From Anaerolineales bacterium (GTDB lineage Bacteria > Chloroflexota > Anaerolineae > Anaerolineales > UBA11579): a DNA stretch of 40,893 bases. The notes beneath the pieces are model-generated. The model saw nothing but the letters and a program-made list of their open reading frames with translations, was not told the DNA's origin and did not search any database. Position 1 is the first letter of the stretch, and the number at the start of each line of letters is the position of its first letter. The position numbers and the translations under genes are program-made. The stretch is from positions 1-40,893 of the forward strand of contig JANJTX010000135.1 in assembly GCA_024710875.1 (NCBI GenBank), in the 5' to 3' direction. This document shows positions 23,979 to 32,904 of this stretch, piece after piece.

Positions 23979-25157
23979 ATGAGCTTGTTTCAACCCCACA
24001 ACTCTGAATTTCAGCAAAATCCCTACCCGGCGTTTGAGGCGTTGCGGGTCGACGGCCCAGCGTTTTGGGATGAGGCCAGTAGCATGTGGTACTTCCTCAA
24101 TCATGCCGATGTGGACGGCCTGCTGCGCGAAAGGCGCCTGGGGCGGGAACCGCTGGGCGGACTGCCGGCAGCCGCTGAAAGCGCGTTTGAGATGTTGAAT
24201 CAGCATTCCATGTTTGATATGGAGCCGCCCGACCACACCCGCCTGAAAACGCTGGTGCACAAGGTCTTCACCCCCCGGCGGGTGGAAAGCCTGCGGGCGC
24301 AGATTGCCGCCGAATGTGAACGGCTGCTGGATGCCGCCGCGGCTGCGGGTGGCATGGAGGCGCTGGCCGACTACGCCGCCCCGCTGCCGGTGGCCGTGAT
24401 TGCCGAACTGCTGGGCGTACCGGCCGCCGACCGGCACAAACTCCGGCCGTGGTCGGCGGCGATTGTGGCGATGTACGAGTTGGCGCCCAGCGCGGCGGTG
24501 GCGGCCGCGGCCGAAACGGCATCGGCCGAGTTCAGCGAATATCTGCGGGCCTTGAGCCGGGCGCGCCAGAAAACGCCGGGTGATGACTTAATCAGCGCCC
24601 TGGCCCAGGTGCAGGAGGAAGGGGCGCGCTTGAGCGAGGACGAGTTGATTGCGACCTGCGTATTGTTGTTGAACGCGGGTCATGAGGCAACTACCAATGC
24701 CTTTGGTAACGGGCTGTGGGCCCTGCTGCGCCACCCGGAGCAGTTAGCGGACTTGCGCCGTGAACCGGGGCGCCTGCCGGAGGCCATCGAGGAAATGCTG
24801 CGTTGGGATACGCCCCTGCAGTTGTTCCGGCGCTGGGTGCGAACCGAGGTCGAGATTCAGGGCATCCGGCTGGCAGTCGGGCAGCAGGTGGGGTTGCTGT
24901 TTGGGGCGGCCAACCGTGACCCGGCGGTCTTTGCCCAGCCGGAGGCGTTTGACATCCGCCGCGGGCCGACGCCGCACCTGGCCTTTGGGGCCGGGATTCA
25001 CTATTGCCTGGGCGCGCCGCTGGCGCGGCTGGAGTTGCAGCTTTCGTTTGCGGCCCTGTTGCGCCGCTTCCCGACCATGCGGCTGGCGGGGGCCGAGCCG
25101 GCCTATGCGCCGCGCTTCGTGATCCGCGGACTGGAGGAGTTGCGGGTGGAGTTTTGA
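23979..25157 (+). CDS. cytochrome P450
   Basis: This 392-residue soluble class I-type P450 has the I-helix motif 'LLNAGHEATTNAFGN' (oxygen activation), the K-helix ExxR in 'EEMLRWDTP', and the heme-binding loop 'FGAGIHYCLGAPLARLE' with axial Cys343. The N-terminus 'MSLFQPHNSEFQQNPYPAFEALR' is the usual bacterial beginning, so I start at 23979 rather than the longer frame. The ribosome-binding site is weak. No ferredoxin or ferredoxin reductase gene is adjacent, so redox partners must be elsewhere. The gene lies 64 nt after the GNAT gene. The substrate cannot be predicted. A functional P450 implies that oxygen is met at least at times. Confidence 0.92.
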   Translation: MSLFQPHNSEFQQNPYPAFEALRVDGPAFWDEASSMWYFLNHADVDGLLRERRLGREPLGGLPAAAESAFEMLNQHSMFDMEPPDHTRLKTLVHKVFTPRRVESLRAQIAAECERLLDAAAAAGGMEALADYAAPLPVAVIAELLGVPAADRHKLRPWSAAIVAMYELAPSAAVAAAAETASAEFSEYLRALSRARQKTPGDDLISALAQVQEEGARLSEDELIATCVLLLNAGHEATTNAFGNGLWALLRHPEQLADLRREPGRLPEAIEEMLRWDTPLQLFRRWVRTEVEIQGIRLAVGQQVGLLFGAANRDPAVFAQPEAFDIRRGPTPHLAFGAGIHYCLGAPLARLELQLSFAALLRRFPTMRLAGAEPAYAPRFVIRGLEELRVEF

Positions 25158-25192
25158 GGCTGTAACTGGGGGCGAGATGGGCGGCGCGCCCC

Positions 25193-25221
25193 TTGTCAAG
25201 TGGATTTCTCCGCGCTATAAT
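25193..25221 (+). promoter_or_regulatory. promoter of the nusA-infB gene cluster
   Basis: TTGTCA (25193-25198), a 17-nt spacer and a perfect TATAAT (25216-25221). Transcription from about 25228 gives a leader of about 113 nt before the nusA start codon at 25341. Confidence 0.8.
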
Positions 25222-25250
25222 GTTAGTGTAGGTTCAATAGTGACGGCGAC

Positions 25251-25275
25251 GAGAAGTGGGCAACCCCCACTTTTC
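25251..25275 (+). promoter_or_regulatory. stem-loop in the nusA leader, attenuator-like
   Basis: GAGAAGTGGG (25251-25260) pairs with CCCACTTTTC (25266-25275) with one G-T pair and loop CAACC, followed by TTGTTG. It could act as a pause or termination site by which NusA tunes its own operon. Its role is inference. Confidence 0.45.
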
Positions 25276-25340
25276 TTGTTGTAACGGCCACACCCCTTAA
25301 ATTCATACAATTGCGAACCTACTATACGGAGTAACACGGA

Positions 25341-27203
25341 ATGGCAAAACAGGAATTCGAACTCGCCTTTAACGAAGTGCTGGACACCAAACAGCTTCCC
25401 AAGGAAATTGTGCTGGAAGCGATTGAGTCGGCCATGGTCTCGGCCTACCGCAAAACGGTGAATGCTTCTACCGCCCAACTGGTGGAAGCCCACCTGGATT
25501 CGGAAACCGGCGAGGTCAGCATCCACGCCGAAAAAGAAGTCGTCGAAGAAGTGCAGGATGACCGTACCGAAGTGACGCTGGAAGTGGCGCGCCAATACCA
25601 CCCGGATGCTGAACTGGGGCAGGTGCTGGTGGTGCCCTCCACCCCGGCTGGCTTTGGCCGGGTAGCGGCCCAGACCGCCCGCCAGGTCATCCAGCAGCGC
25701 ATCCGCGAGGCCGAACGCGAAGCCCAGTACAACTTCTTCCAGAATATGGAAGGCGAAGTGGTGAGTGGGATTGTGCAGGCCACCAACCCCAGCTTTATAA
25801 CGCTGGGGCTGGACCGCAACGCCGAGGCCAGCATGCCGCGCAACCAGCAAATTCGCGGCGAGCGTTTCCGCGTGCACGACCGCGTGCGGGCCCTGCTGCT
25901 GGAAGTGAAGATGGAGCCGCGCGGCCCCAAAATCATCATGTCGCGGGCGCACCGCAATTTCCTGCGCCGCCTGCTGGAAGAAGAAGTGCCGGAAATCTAC
26001 CACGGCCTGGTGGAGATTCGCTCGATTGCGCGCGAACCCGGCTACCGCAGCAAGGTGGCCGTGGCCGCCCTGCAGCCGGGGATTGACCCGGTGGGGGCGT
26101 GCGTGGGCATGCGCGGCGTGCGCATCCAGACGATTGTGCGCGAACTGCACGACGAAAAGATTGACGTGATTGAATGGAACCCGGACCAGGCCGCCTATAT
26201 CGCCAAGGCCCTTAGCCCGGCGCGCGTCACCGGCGTATTCCTGGATGAAACCGATGGCGGCCGTACCGCCACGGTGGTGGTGCCGGAAGACCAGCTCAGC
26301 CTGGCGATTGGCAAGGATGGGCAGAACGCCCGCCTGGCCGCCAAACTCACTGGCTGGCGCATTGACATCAAGAGCCTGACCGAAGCGGCGGCCGAAGGCC
26401 TGAAGAAACTGGCGACCGAAGAAGAATTCGCCGGCCAGCGCGAAGCGCTGGCGGAAAATGTGGCCCAGATTCAGGGTATTCTGGCGAAGAAAGAAGAAGG
26501 CCGCCCGATTGCGCCGGAAGAATACGCCACCCTCGGCCGCTTTGTGGGCCAGATTGAAACCGGGGCCGCCGACCGCCGTCAGGCGGAAGTGGAAGAACAG
26601 CGCGCCCGGCTGGCCGAACTGCGCAGCCGCATCCCGGCGATGGCGTTTGAAATCCCGCTCGATGAACTGGGCCTGCCGCCGCGTTTGAACATCCTGATTA
26701 CCGGCGAGGGCTACTCCACCATCGGCGACCTGATGATGCAACTGGAGACCGACCCGGATGCGCTCTTGAGCCTGAATGGCGTTGGCCCGAAGGCGATGGA
26801 CGACATCCGCGAACGGCTGGAAGCCTTTGTGTTCCCCGAACCGGAACCAGAGCCGGAACCTGAGCCGGAAGTGGTAGCGGCAGACGAAGTGGCCGAAGCA
26901 GTTGAAGCAGTAGCCGACGCGGTGGTGGAAGAAGCCGCCACCGAAGATGCGCCGGAGGCCGAGGTCACGCCGATTTCAATTGAAGAGGCGTTTGCAGCGG
27001 CACTGGCCGGCGTGGCGGAAGAGGGCGACCTCGAAACTGCCCCCACCGCCAGTGTGGATGATGCCAAGGCCAAGAAGGAAAAAAAGAAGAAGTACCGCGA
27101 AATCGAGTACGACCCGGACAAGGACGTTACGATCGCGCGCAAGAAACGCAAGAAGCGCGGCCCGGATGATTGGGCCACTACGGAATGGGATGAAGAAGTT
27201 TAA
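25341..27203 (+). CDS. nusA: transcription termination/antitermination factor NusA, long form
   Basis: NusA binds RNA polymerase and nascent RNA and modulates pausing, termination and antitermination. In this 620-residue version the N-terminal polymerase-binding domain covers about 1-130, S1 about 135-200 ('[20 protein letters not shown]'), and KH1 and KH2 about 200-350 ('[18 protein letters not shown]', '[20 protein letters not shown]'). A helix-hairpin-helix-like domain follows (about 435-495, '[19 protein letters not shown]'), then an acidic tail from residue 499 with repeated 'EP' and Ala/Glu runs, then a Lys-rich stretch ('[13 protein letters not shown]'). It is longer than the E. coli protein (495 residues) because of this tail. 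The usual upstream gene rimP is absent. 'CGGAGTAA' precedes the ATG. Confidence 0.95.
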   Translation: MAKQEFELAFNEVLDTKQLPKEIVLEAIESAMVSAYRKTVNASTAQLVEAHLDSETGEVSIHAEKEVVEEVQDDRTEVTLEVARQYHPDAELGQVLVVPSTPAGFGRVAAQTARQVIQQRIREAEREAQYNFFQNMEGEVVSGIVQATNPSFITLGLDRNAEASMPRNQQIRGERFRVHDRVRALLLEVKMEPRGPKIIMSRAHRNFLRRLLEEEVPEIYHGLVEIRSIAREPGYRSKVAVAALQPGIDPVGACVGMRGVRIQTIVRELHDEKIDVIEWNPDQAAYIAKALSPARVTGVFLDETDGGRTATVVVPEDQLSLAIGKDGQNARLAAKLTGWRIDIKSLTEAAAEGLKKLATEEEFAGQREALAENVAQIQGILAKKEEGRPIAPEEYATLGRFVGQIETGAADRRQAEVEEQRARLAELRSRIPAMAFEIPLDELGLPPRLNILITGEGYSTIGDLMMQLETDPDALLSLNGVGPKAMDDIRERLEAFVFPEPEPEPEPEPEVVAADEVAEAVEAVADAVVEEAATEDAPEAEVTPISIEEAFAAALAGVAEEGDLETAPTASVDDAKAKKEKKKKYREIEYDPDKDVTIARKKRKKRGPDDWATTEWDEEV

Positions 27204-27223
27204 ACCAGAGGGCCTGGCCGCCA

Positions 27224-27517
27224 GTGGCCGCTAAACCCACCGCCCGCCCGCGGCACGTGCCGCAGCGCACCTGTGTGGGTTGCCGTACCGTGCAGGCCAA
27301 GCGCACCCTCATTCGGGTGGTGCGCACGCCCGAAGGCGTACAGGTGGACCCGCACGGCAAGCTGGCCGGGCGCGGCGCCTACCTGCATGACCAGCGCGCC
27401 TGCTGGGAACGAGCCCTGAAAGGGGCGCTGGCACAGGCCCTCAAAACTGAACTGACCGAAGATGACCGCACACGCTTGACCCACACCCTGGAAACACTCC
27501 CCGCCGAGGACGCATGA
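27224..27517 (+). CDS. ylxR: YlxR (DUF448) RNA-binding protein
   Basis: This 97-residue basic protein has the YlxR signature '[20 protein letters not shown]' and '[18 protein letters not shown]'. YlxR (RnpM) lies between nusA and infB in many bacteria and is reported to modulate RNase P. The start is GTG at 27224 with 'AGAGG' 11 nt upstream, 20 nt after nusA. The L7Ae-like ylxQ that often follows is missing; instead there is a 115-nt gap before infB with CCGG-rich inverted repeats but no reading frame. Confidence 0.9.
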   Translation: MAAKPTARPRHVPQRTCVGCRTVQAKRTLIRVVRTPEGVQVDPHGKLAGRGAYLHDQRACWERALKGALAQALKTELTEDDRTRLTHTLETLPAEDA

Positions 27518-27632
27518 GCCACTCACGCTGACCGGCACAGGTTTTCTGGGGTAATTGCAGCCCCCCTTTCGTAGCGGAGCAGCCGGTGGGCCCGGCGTGT
27601 GACCAGACCGGTGCGAAACGAAGGAGTTTTTC

Positions 27633-29441
27633 ATGAGTTCCAATACTGAAATCAAATCCATTGAACTGCCGGGCAGCCTGACGGTGCGTGAACTGGCTGA
27701 GAAGCTGGGCGTAACGCCCATTGACATCATCAAAGTGCTGATGAGCAATGGCGTGATGGCCAACATCAACCAGCAGATTGACTTTGGCACCGCCGAAGTG
27801 GTGGCCTCCGAGCTGGGCTTTGAAGCCACAATGCTGATTATTGACCAGGTCGAGCAGGATGACCAGGGCGAAGTCGCTCTGTGGAAGCGCCTGATTGCCA
27901 GCGAAGACGAAGGCGACCTGCAGGCCCGCCCGCCGGTGGTCACCATCCTGGGGCATGTAGACCACGGCAAAACCACCCTGCTGGATGCCATCCGCCGCAC
28001 GAATGTGGTCGAAGGCGAAGCCGGCGGCATCACCCAGCATATTGGCGCTTACCAGGTCATGCACAATGACCGTCTGATAACCTTTCTGGATACCCCCGGC
28101 CACGCCGCCTTTACCGCCATGCGTTCGCGTGGGGCGCAGGGGGCGGACATCGTCATTCTGGTGGTGGCGGCCGATGACAGCGTGATGCCGCAAACTCGCG
28201 AAGCCTACAACCACGCCCGCGCTGCCCAGGTGCCGATAGTGGTGGCGATGAATAAAATCGACCGCCCGAATGCCAACCCGGACAAGGTCAAGAATGACCT
28301 GGCCGAGATGGGCCTGGTGCCGGATGACTGGGACGGCGACACGATTGTGGTGCCGGTTTCAGCCAAGGAAAAGAAAGGCATTGACGACCTGCTGGAGGCC
28401 ATCCAACTGGTGGCCGACAACACCCAGATTCAGGCTAACCCGGCCGGGCAGGTCTTCGGCAGCGTGATTGAAGCCGAGCGCGACAAATCGCGCGGCGTGA
28501 CCGTCACCGTGCTGGTACAGAACGGTACATTGAAGATGGGCGATGTACTGGTCGCCGGGCTGGCCTATGGCCGCATCCGGGCGATGTTTGACCATCGCGG
28601 CGAGCCGGTGGAAGAAGCCGGCCCCTCTACACCGGTTTCGGTGCTGGGCCTGAATGATGTGCCGGTGGCGGGCGACCTCTTCCGCGTGGTCGAGAACGAC
28701 CGCGAAGCACGCGGGATTGTGGCCGAGCGCGAAGAAAAAGTAAAAGAAACCACCGAAGCCGCCCGCCGCACCCGCAAGCTGGAGAATGTCTTCACCCGCT
28801 TCCAGTCCGGCGAGATGCGCGAACTCAAACTGATTGTGAAAGCCGATGTGCAGGGCTCGCTGGAACCGATTGTGTCCTCGCTGACCACCATCAAGGCCGA
28901 AGATGAACACGGCGAAATCCGCGTGAATGTCTTGCACTCGGCGACCGGCAATGTGATTGGCGATGATGTCAGTCTGGCGAGTGCCTCGGAGGCCATCATC
29001 CTCGGCTTCAATGTGGCGGTGGATAACGCCGCCGCCAAGCAGGCGGATGCGGAAGGCGTGGATGTGCGCACCTACACCATCATCTACCGCCTGACCGAAG
29101 ATGTAGAAAAAGCCATCAAGGGCATGCTGGAGCCGGAAGAAAAAGAACGCCTGCTGGGCAAGGCCGAAGTGCGCGCCCTGTTTGAAGTCAAGAAAATCGG
29201 TGTGATTGCCGGCTGCCGCGTGATTGAAGGTGAAATCAAACGCAATGCCCGCATGCGGGTGGTGCGGGGTGGCGAGAAGGTCATCTTTGAAGGGCCGATT
29301 TCCTCGCTCAAGCACGAGCGCGACGATGTGCGCGAAGTACGCAATGGCTTTGAATGCGGCATTGGCATTCAGGATTTCAACGACTTCAAGGTCGGCGATG
29401 TGCTGGAATGCTTCGTGCTGGAAAAAGCCCCGGCGGCCTAG
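27633..29441 (+). CDS. infB: translation initiation factor IF-2, short form
   Basis: IF-2 is the GTPase that brings initiator tRNA to the 30S subunit and promotes subunit joining. At 602 residues this is a short form: the long variable N-terminal region of proteobacterial IF-2 is missing. A single IF2-N module ('[20 protein letters not shown]') leads into the G domain: '[14 protein letters not shown]' (P-loop), 'DTPGHAAFT' (G3), 'NKIDRP' (G4) and '[15 protein letters not shown]' (G5). Domain II and the C-terminal fMet-tRNA-binding domain ('[20 protein letters not shown]') are complete. AAGGAG lies 7 nt before the ATG. rbfA follows after 13 nt. Confidence 0.96.
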   Translation: MSSNTEIKSIELPGSLTVRELAEKLGVTPIDIIKVLMSNGVMANINQQIDFGTAEVVASELGFEATMLIIDQVEQDDQGEVALWKRLIASEDEGDLQARPPVVTILGHVDHGKTTLLDAIRRTNVVEGEAGGITQHIGAYQVMHNDRLITFLDTPGHAAFTAMRSRGAQGADIVILVVAADDSVMPQTREAYNHARAAQVPIVVAMNKIDRPNANPDKVKNDLAEMGLVPDDWDGDTIVVPVSAKEKKGIDDLLEAIQLVADNTQIQANPAGQVFGSVIEAERDKSRGVTVTVLVQNGTLKMGDVLVAGLAYGRIRAMFDHRGEPVEEAGPSTPVSVLGLNDVPVAGDLFRVVENDREARGIVAEREEKVKETTEAARRTRKLENVFTRFQSGEMRELKLIVKADVQGSLEPIVSSLTTIKAEDEHGEIRVNVLHSATGNVIGDDVSLASASEAIILGFNVAVDNAAAKQADAEGVDVRTYTIIYRLTEDVEKAIKGMLEPEEKERLLGKAEVRALFEVKKIGVIAGCRVIEGEIKRNARMRVVRGGEKVIFEGPISSLKHERDDVREVRNGFECGIGIQDFNDFKVGDVLECFVLEKAPAA

Positions 29442-29454
29442 GCAGGATTGAACG

Positions 29455-29844
29455 ATGGTTTCACAGAGCAGAGCCTTACGGGTTGGCCAGCGCATCCAGC
29501 AGGAGCTTTCCGAGTTGCTGTTGTTTGGCGTGACCGACCCGCGTTTACAGCAGGTTTTTATCACCCAGGTCCGGGTGGACCGCGAACTGGAATATGCGAA
29601 TGTCTTTGTTTCAGCATTGGAAGGGCCGGATCGCGCGGATGAAATCCTGGCCGGTTTGAGCCATGCCAGCGGCTACCTGCGGCGCGAACTGGCGCGGCGG
29701 GTGGAGTTGCGCAGTTTCCCCAAACTGCGCTTTCACTGGGACCCGACCCCGGAGCAGGCGGCGCATATCGACAGCCTGCTCTCGAATCTACCCAAGGCGG
29801 CTCCCGCGCCCGCCCCGGATGAACCCGAACCTGACGATGATTGA
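29455..29844 (+). CDS. rbfA: ribosome-binding factor A
   Basis: This 129-residue 30S maturation factor of KH-like fold has 'RALRVGQRIQQELSELL' at the N-terminus, 'ITQVRVDRELEYANVFVSAL' in the middle and 'LRRELARRVELRSFPKLRFH' near the C-terminus, as in the family. A short Pro/Glu/Asp tail follows ('APAPAPDEPEPDDD'). The position after infB is the usual one. Its stop overlaps the start of the DHH phosphoesterase gene, so the two are coupled. Confidence 0.93.
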   Translation: MVSQSRALRVGQRIQQELSELLLFGVTDPRLQQVFITQVRVDRELEYANVFVSALEGPDRADEILAGLSHASGYLRRELARRVELRSFPKLRFHWDPTPEQAAHIDSLLSNLPKAAPAPAPDEPEPDDD

Positions 29845-30775
29845 AGCGGCGCGGGCCGCGCTGGCGGCCGCCAACCGAATTCTGGTGATGGCGCACATCC
29901 GGCCGGATGGCGATGCGGTCGGCTCGGCCCTCGGGCTGGGGCTGGGGCTGCTGGCCCAGGGCAAAGACGTGCAGATTGTGCTGGCGGACGGCGTACCGGC
30001 CCCGCTGCGTTATATGGCGGGTTACGAGAAGGTGCGCACCAAACCGGAAGGTGAGTTTGACCTGACGGTGGCGCTGGATACCGCCGACCAGCCGCGCCTC
30101 GGCAAAGCCCTGCCGGAAGGCCGGGCGGTGGACCTGAACATTGATCACCATGCAACCAACCCTGGCTTTGGCCGTATTAATTTAATAGAACCAGATGCCG
30201 CCGCCACCGCTGAAATCCTGGCGAAAGAGTGGAAAGCGCTGGGATTGCCACGGGTGGCCGAGGCCGATGCGGCGCTGCTGGCCGGGATTTTGAGCGATAC
30301 GCAGGGCTTCCGTACCCCGAACACGACTCCCAACACGCTGCGGCTGGCGGCCGACCTGGCCGATTGCGGCGCGCCACTGGCCGAACTCTACTACCACGCG
30401 CAGGTCAAACGCACGTTTGAAGCAGTGCGCCTGTGGGGTTTTGGGGTGGCGCGGGTGGTGCGCGAAGACGCCCTGGTGTGGACGAGCGTGACCGCCGAAG
30501 ACCGCAAGGCGGCTGGCTACGCCGGGCGGGATGATGCCGACCTGGTGAATTGGCTCTCTTCGATTGAAGGGGCGCGGGTAGTAGTGGTCTTCACCGAGCA
30601 GGATGCCGCCACGGTCAAAGTTTCGTGGCGCGCCAGCGATGCCACCGATGTGGCGGCGGTGGCCGGGCAGTTTGGCGGCGGCGGCCATCGGGCGGCGGCC
30701 GGGGCAGTGGTGAAGGGCAGCCTGGCCGAAGTGCAGGAGCAAACGCTGGCGGCCACCCGGCTGGCATTAAAATGA
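29837..30775 (+). CDS. DHH/DHHA1 phosphoesterase (NrnA-like)
   Basis: This 312-residue protein of the oligoribonuclease/pAp-phosphatase type hydrolyses short RNA, pAp or cyclic dinucleotide-derived pGpG/pApA in relatives. Motifs are 'MAHIRPDGDAVGSALGL' (metal site), 'DLNIDHHATN' (DHH) and C-terminal DHHA1 'FGGGGHRAAAGAVV'. The ATG at 29837 overlaps the rbfA stop by 8 nt, and the protein then begins as family members do; an in-frame ATG at 29819 is possible. Its place between rbfA and truB is common in Gram-positive and related bacteria. Confidence 0.92.
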   Translation: MIEAARAALAAANRILVMAHIRPDGDAVGSALGLGLGLLAQGKDVQIVLADGVPAPLRYMAGYEKVRTKPEGEFDLTVALDTADQPRLGKALPEGRAVDLNIDHHATNPGFGRINLIEPDAAATAEILAKEWKALGLPRVAEADAALLAGILSDTQGFRTPNTTPNTLRLAADLADCGAPLAELYYHAQVKRTFEAVRLWGFGVARVVREDALVWTSVTAEDRKAAGYAGRDDADLVNWLSSIEGARVVVVFTEQDAATVKVSWRASDATDVAAVAGQFGGGGHRAAAGAVVKGSLAEVQEQTLAATRLALK

Positions 30776-30805
30776 ATTTCTGATAGGGAATTTACCTGCA
30801 AACGG

Positions 30806-30811
30806 TATAAT
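30806..30811 (+). promoter_or_regulatory. -10 box before truB
   Basis: A perfect TATAAT in the 139-nt gap between the DHH gene and truB. No good -35 is seen. It suggests that truB (and perhaps ribF) can be transcribed apart from the nusA cluster, with a leader of about 95 nt. Confidence 0.5.
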
Positions 30812-30914
30812 AGGTTGCGGTAAAGTTCGTTATATATAGGTAAGCCAACGATATGAATTTCTCCCTGTGGCCTTTGGGGAACCAAATTTATGGGGAGCTG
30901 GACAGGAAGCAGCA

Positions 30915-31823
30915 ATGAACCAAGAGAACATGAATAACCTTGTTTCGGGGGTGTTGGTGGTGGATAAGCCCGTCGGGCTGACCTCGCACGATGTTGTTCA
31001 AATTATCCGTAAAGGCACCAACATCCGTCGCGCTGGCCATACTGGTACGCTCGACCCGCGCGCCTCGGGTGTACTGGTGGTGCTGGTAGGGCCGGCGGTG
31101 CGTTTGAGCGAATATGTATCCGCCTCGGATAAGCGTTACCAGGCCACCATCCACCTCGGCAGCAGCACCGACACCTACGATGCCGAAGGCACGATTAAGG
31201 GCGATGAGATGCCGGTAGATGTGACCGAAGAAGATTTCATCACCCTGCTCAAGACCTTTGAAGGCGAGAAGGAACAGGTGCCGCCGCCGTATTCGGCGGT
31301 GCATGTGGATGGCAAACGCGCCTACGAGCTGGCGCGCCAGGGCGAAGAAGTGGAATTGGCGCCGCGTATGATTAACGTCTATAACCTCGACCTGCTGGAA
31401 TGGGCGCCGCCCGAAGTAGTAATTGATGTGTACTGCTCCAGCGGTACGTATGTACGCTCGCTGGCGCACGATCTCGGCCAGCAACTGGGCTGCGGGGCGC
31501 ACCTGATTGGCCTGCGCCGCACCAAGAGCGGCCAGTTCACCCTGCGGGATGCGATTTCCCTGCGCCGCCTGCGGGAAGCCTTTGATGACGGCAGCTGGTC
31601 GCAGTACCTGATCCCGGCCGCCGAAGCATTAGGCGACTGGAAAACCATCGTGCTGGAAGGCGACCTGCTGGATACCGTGCGGCACGGCCACCGCTTCCCG
31701 AATGAAGATGGCAGCACCGGCTGGGCGCGGGCGGTAAGCGAACAGGGCGACCTGGTGGCGTTGCTGGAAGCCGATGAAGCCAGCGGCGAATGGCAGCCGC
31801 GCAAAGTCTTCCTGACCAACTAA
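30915..31823 (+). CDS. truB: tRNA pseudouridine(55) synthase TruB
   Basis: This 302-residue enzyme makes pseudouridine 55 in the T loop of tRNAs. 'GVLVVDKPVGLTSHDVV' opens the catalytic domain, 'GHTGTLDPRASGVL' holds catalytic Asp47, and 'YVRSLAHDLGQQLGCGAHL' and 'LRRTKSGQF' are conserved. I chose the ATG at 30915 because AGGAAG (30904-30909) lies 5 nt upstream; the open frame extends further upstream without support. The C-terminal part is PUA-like ('GDLVALLEADEASGEWQPRKVF'). Confidence 0.95.
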   Translation: MNQENMNNLVSGVLVVDKPVGLTSHDVVQIIRKGTNIRRAGHTGTLDPRASGVLVVLVGPAVRLSEYVSASDKRYQATIHLGSSTDTYDAEGTIKGDEMPVDVTEEDFITLLKTFEGEKEQVPPPYSAVHVDGKRAYELARQGEEVELAPRMINVYNLDLLEWAPPEVVIDVYCSSGTYVRSLAHDLGQQLGCGAHLIGLRRTKSGQFTLRDAISLRRLREAFDDGSWSQYLIPAAEALGDWKTIVLEGDLLDTVRHGHRFPNEDGSTGWARAVSEQGDLVALLEADEASGEWQPRKVFLTN

Positions 31824-31836
31824 GAATAGAAGCGAT

Positions 31837-31842
31837 TACAAT
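31837..31842 (+). promoter_or_regulatory. possible -10 box between truB and ribF
   Basis: TACAAT lies just before the hairpin at 31845-31871 and would start a transcript within or beside the hairpin. No -35 is apparent. Confidence 0.3.
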
Positions 31843-31844
31843 CC

Positions 31845-31876
31845 ACCTTGCGGGGCTGGCCCCCGCAAGGTTTTGG
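31845..31876 (+). terminator. terminator-like hairpin between truB and ribF
   Basis: ACCTTGCGGGG (31845-31855), loop CTGGC, CCCCGCAAGGT (31861-31871): a perfect 11-bp stem followed by TTTTGGTTT. It ends only 9-13 nt before the ribF ATG, so it may terminate truB transcripts, act as an attenuator, or mask ribF translation initiation. Confidence 0.75.
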
Positions 31877-31884
31877 TTTAACGT

Positions 31885-32805
31885 ATGCAACATACCCGCA
31901 ACCTGCAAACACTGTATCTCACCAATGCCTGGCTCACCGTAGGCGTGTACGATGGCGTGCACCGCGGCCACCGCGCCCTGCTGGAGCCAATGGTTGCCGC
32001 GGCCCATGCCGCCGGCGCGCCGGCCGTGGCGCTGACCTTTGACCCGCACCCGGCGGTGGTCTTCAGCGGGCCGCAAACGGATTTTCTGCTGACCAGCCCG
32101 GAAGAGCGGGCGGCACGGCTGGCCGAGCTGGGGGTGGATGTGGTCATCACTTACCCGTTCAGCCAGGCGGCGGCGGCCATCCCGGCGCGTGAGTTTATGG
32201 AAACGTTGCGGGCGCATTTGGGCTTGAACCATCTGTGGATTGGCTATGACTTTGCCCTGGGACACAAACGCCAGGGCGATGCCGCTGCCCTGACCGATTA
32301 CGGCCAGCAACTGGGCTACCGGGTGGCGCGCGTCCCGGCTTTGGAATTGGACGGCGCGCCGGTGTCTTCCAGCCGCATCCGGGCGGCGCTGCAGGCGGGC
32401 GAAATCCAGACCGCCAATGACCTGCTGGGGCGCGCCTACAGTTTGCAGGGCGTGGTGCTGCGGGGCGCGGGGCGCGGCCGCACGATTGGCATCCCGACCG
32501 CCAACCTGAATGTGGCCGCCGACCGGGTCGTGCCCGCCAATGGCGTGTACGCCGGGTGGGTACAGCTGGAGGGCGAGCGTATTCCGGCGGTGACCAATGT
32601 CGGCCTGCGCCCGACCTTTGAGAGCGATGCGGTGGCACGCACCATTGAAGCCCATCTGCTGGACTACGAGGGCGACCTGTATGGCCGCTCGCTGGAACTG
32701 ACATTTGAAGCGCGCCTGCGTGGCGAGCAGAAGTTCCCCGGGGTCGAGGCGCTGGTGGCCCAAATCCGTGCGGATATCGAGGCCGGGCGGGAAATTCTGG
32801 CCTAG
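31885..32805 (+). CDS. ribF: bifunctional riboflavin kinase/FAD synthetase RibF
   Basis: This 306-residue enzyme makes FMN from riboflavin and FAD from FMN. The N-terminal nucleotidyltransferase domain has 'VGVYDGVHRGHRALL' (HxGH-type site; Tyr replaces the usual Phe), 'ALTFDPHP' and 'SSSRIRAALQAGEI'. The C-terminal kinase domain has 'GRGRGRTIGIPTANL'-like spacing, 'NGVYAGWV' and 'VTNVGLRPTF'. There is no clear ribosome-binding site, and the hairpin right before the start may matter for regulation. RibF follows truB in many bacteria. No FMN riboswitch consensus was recognised upstream. Confidence 0.94.
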   Translation: MQHTRNLQTLYLTNAWLTVGVYDGVHRGHRALLEPMVAAAHAAGAPAVALTFDPHPAVVFSGPQTDFLLTSPEERAARLAELGVDVVITYPFSQAAAAIPAREFMETLRAHLGLNHLWIGYDFALGHKRQGDAAALTDYGQQLGYRVARVPALELDGAPVSSSRIRAALQAGEIQTANDLLGRAYSLQGVVLRGAGRGRTIGIPTANLNVAADRVVPANGVYAGWVQLEGERIPAVTNVGLRPTFESDAVARTIEAHLLDYEGDLYGRSLELTFEARLRGEQKFPGVEALVAQIRADIEAGREILA

Positions 32806-32835
32806 CGTAGCCGGGGGAGTTTTAAGGTGCCACGG

Positions 32836-32864
32836 TTGGAAATTCCGCTCGAGTGTGCTTTAAT
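32836..32864 (+). promoter_or_regulatory. promoter of thyA-folA
   Basis: TTGGAA (32836-32841), a 17-nt spacer and TTTAAT (32859-32864), about 40 nt before the thyA ATG at 32905. Confidence 0.6.
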
Positions 32865-32904
32865 GAAAGTATCAATCAAAACACCAACAGCCGGATAGCC
32901 ACCC

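Noticed and set aside
25215-26741. 508-codon open frame on the - strand
   Set aside because: It is antisense to nusA, whose domains are all recognisable. The antisense product is rich in His, Phe and Gln and shows no family.
27518-27632. Missing ylxQ (L7Ae-like) gene between ylxR and infB
   Set aside because: The 115-nt gap is too short and no frame resembles an L7Ae protein; only CCGG-rich inverted repeats are seen.
31824-31884. FMN riboswitch before ribF
   Set aside because: The gap is only 61 nt and holds one simple hairpin; the conserved multi-stem FMN aptamer cannot fit.
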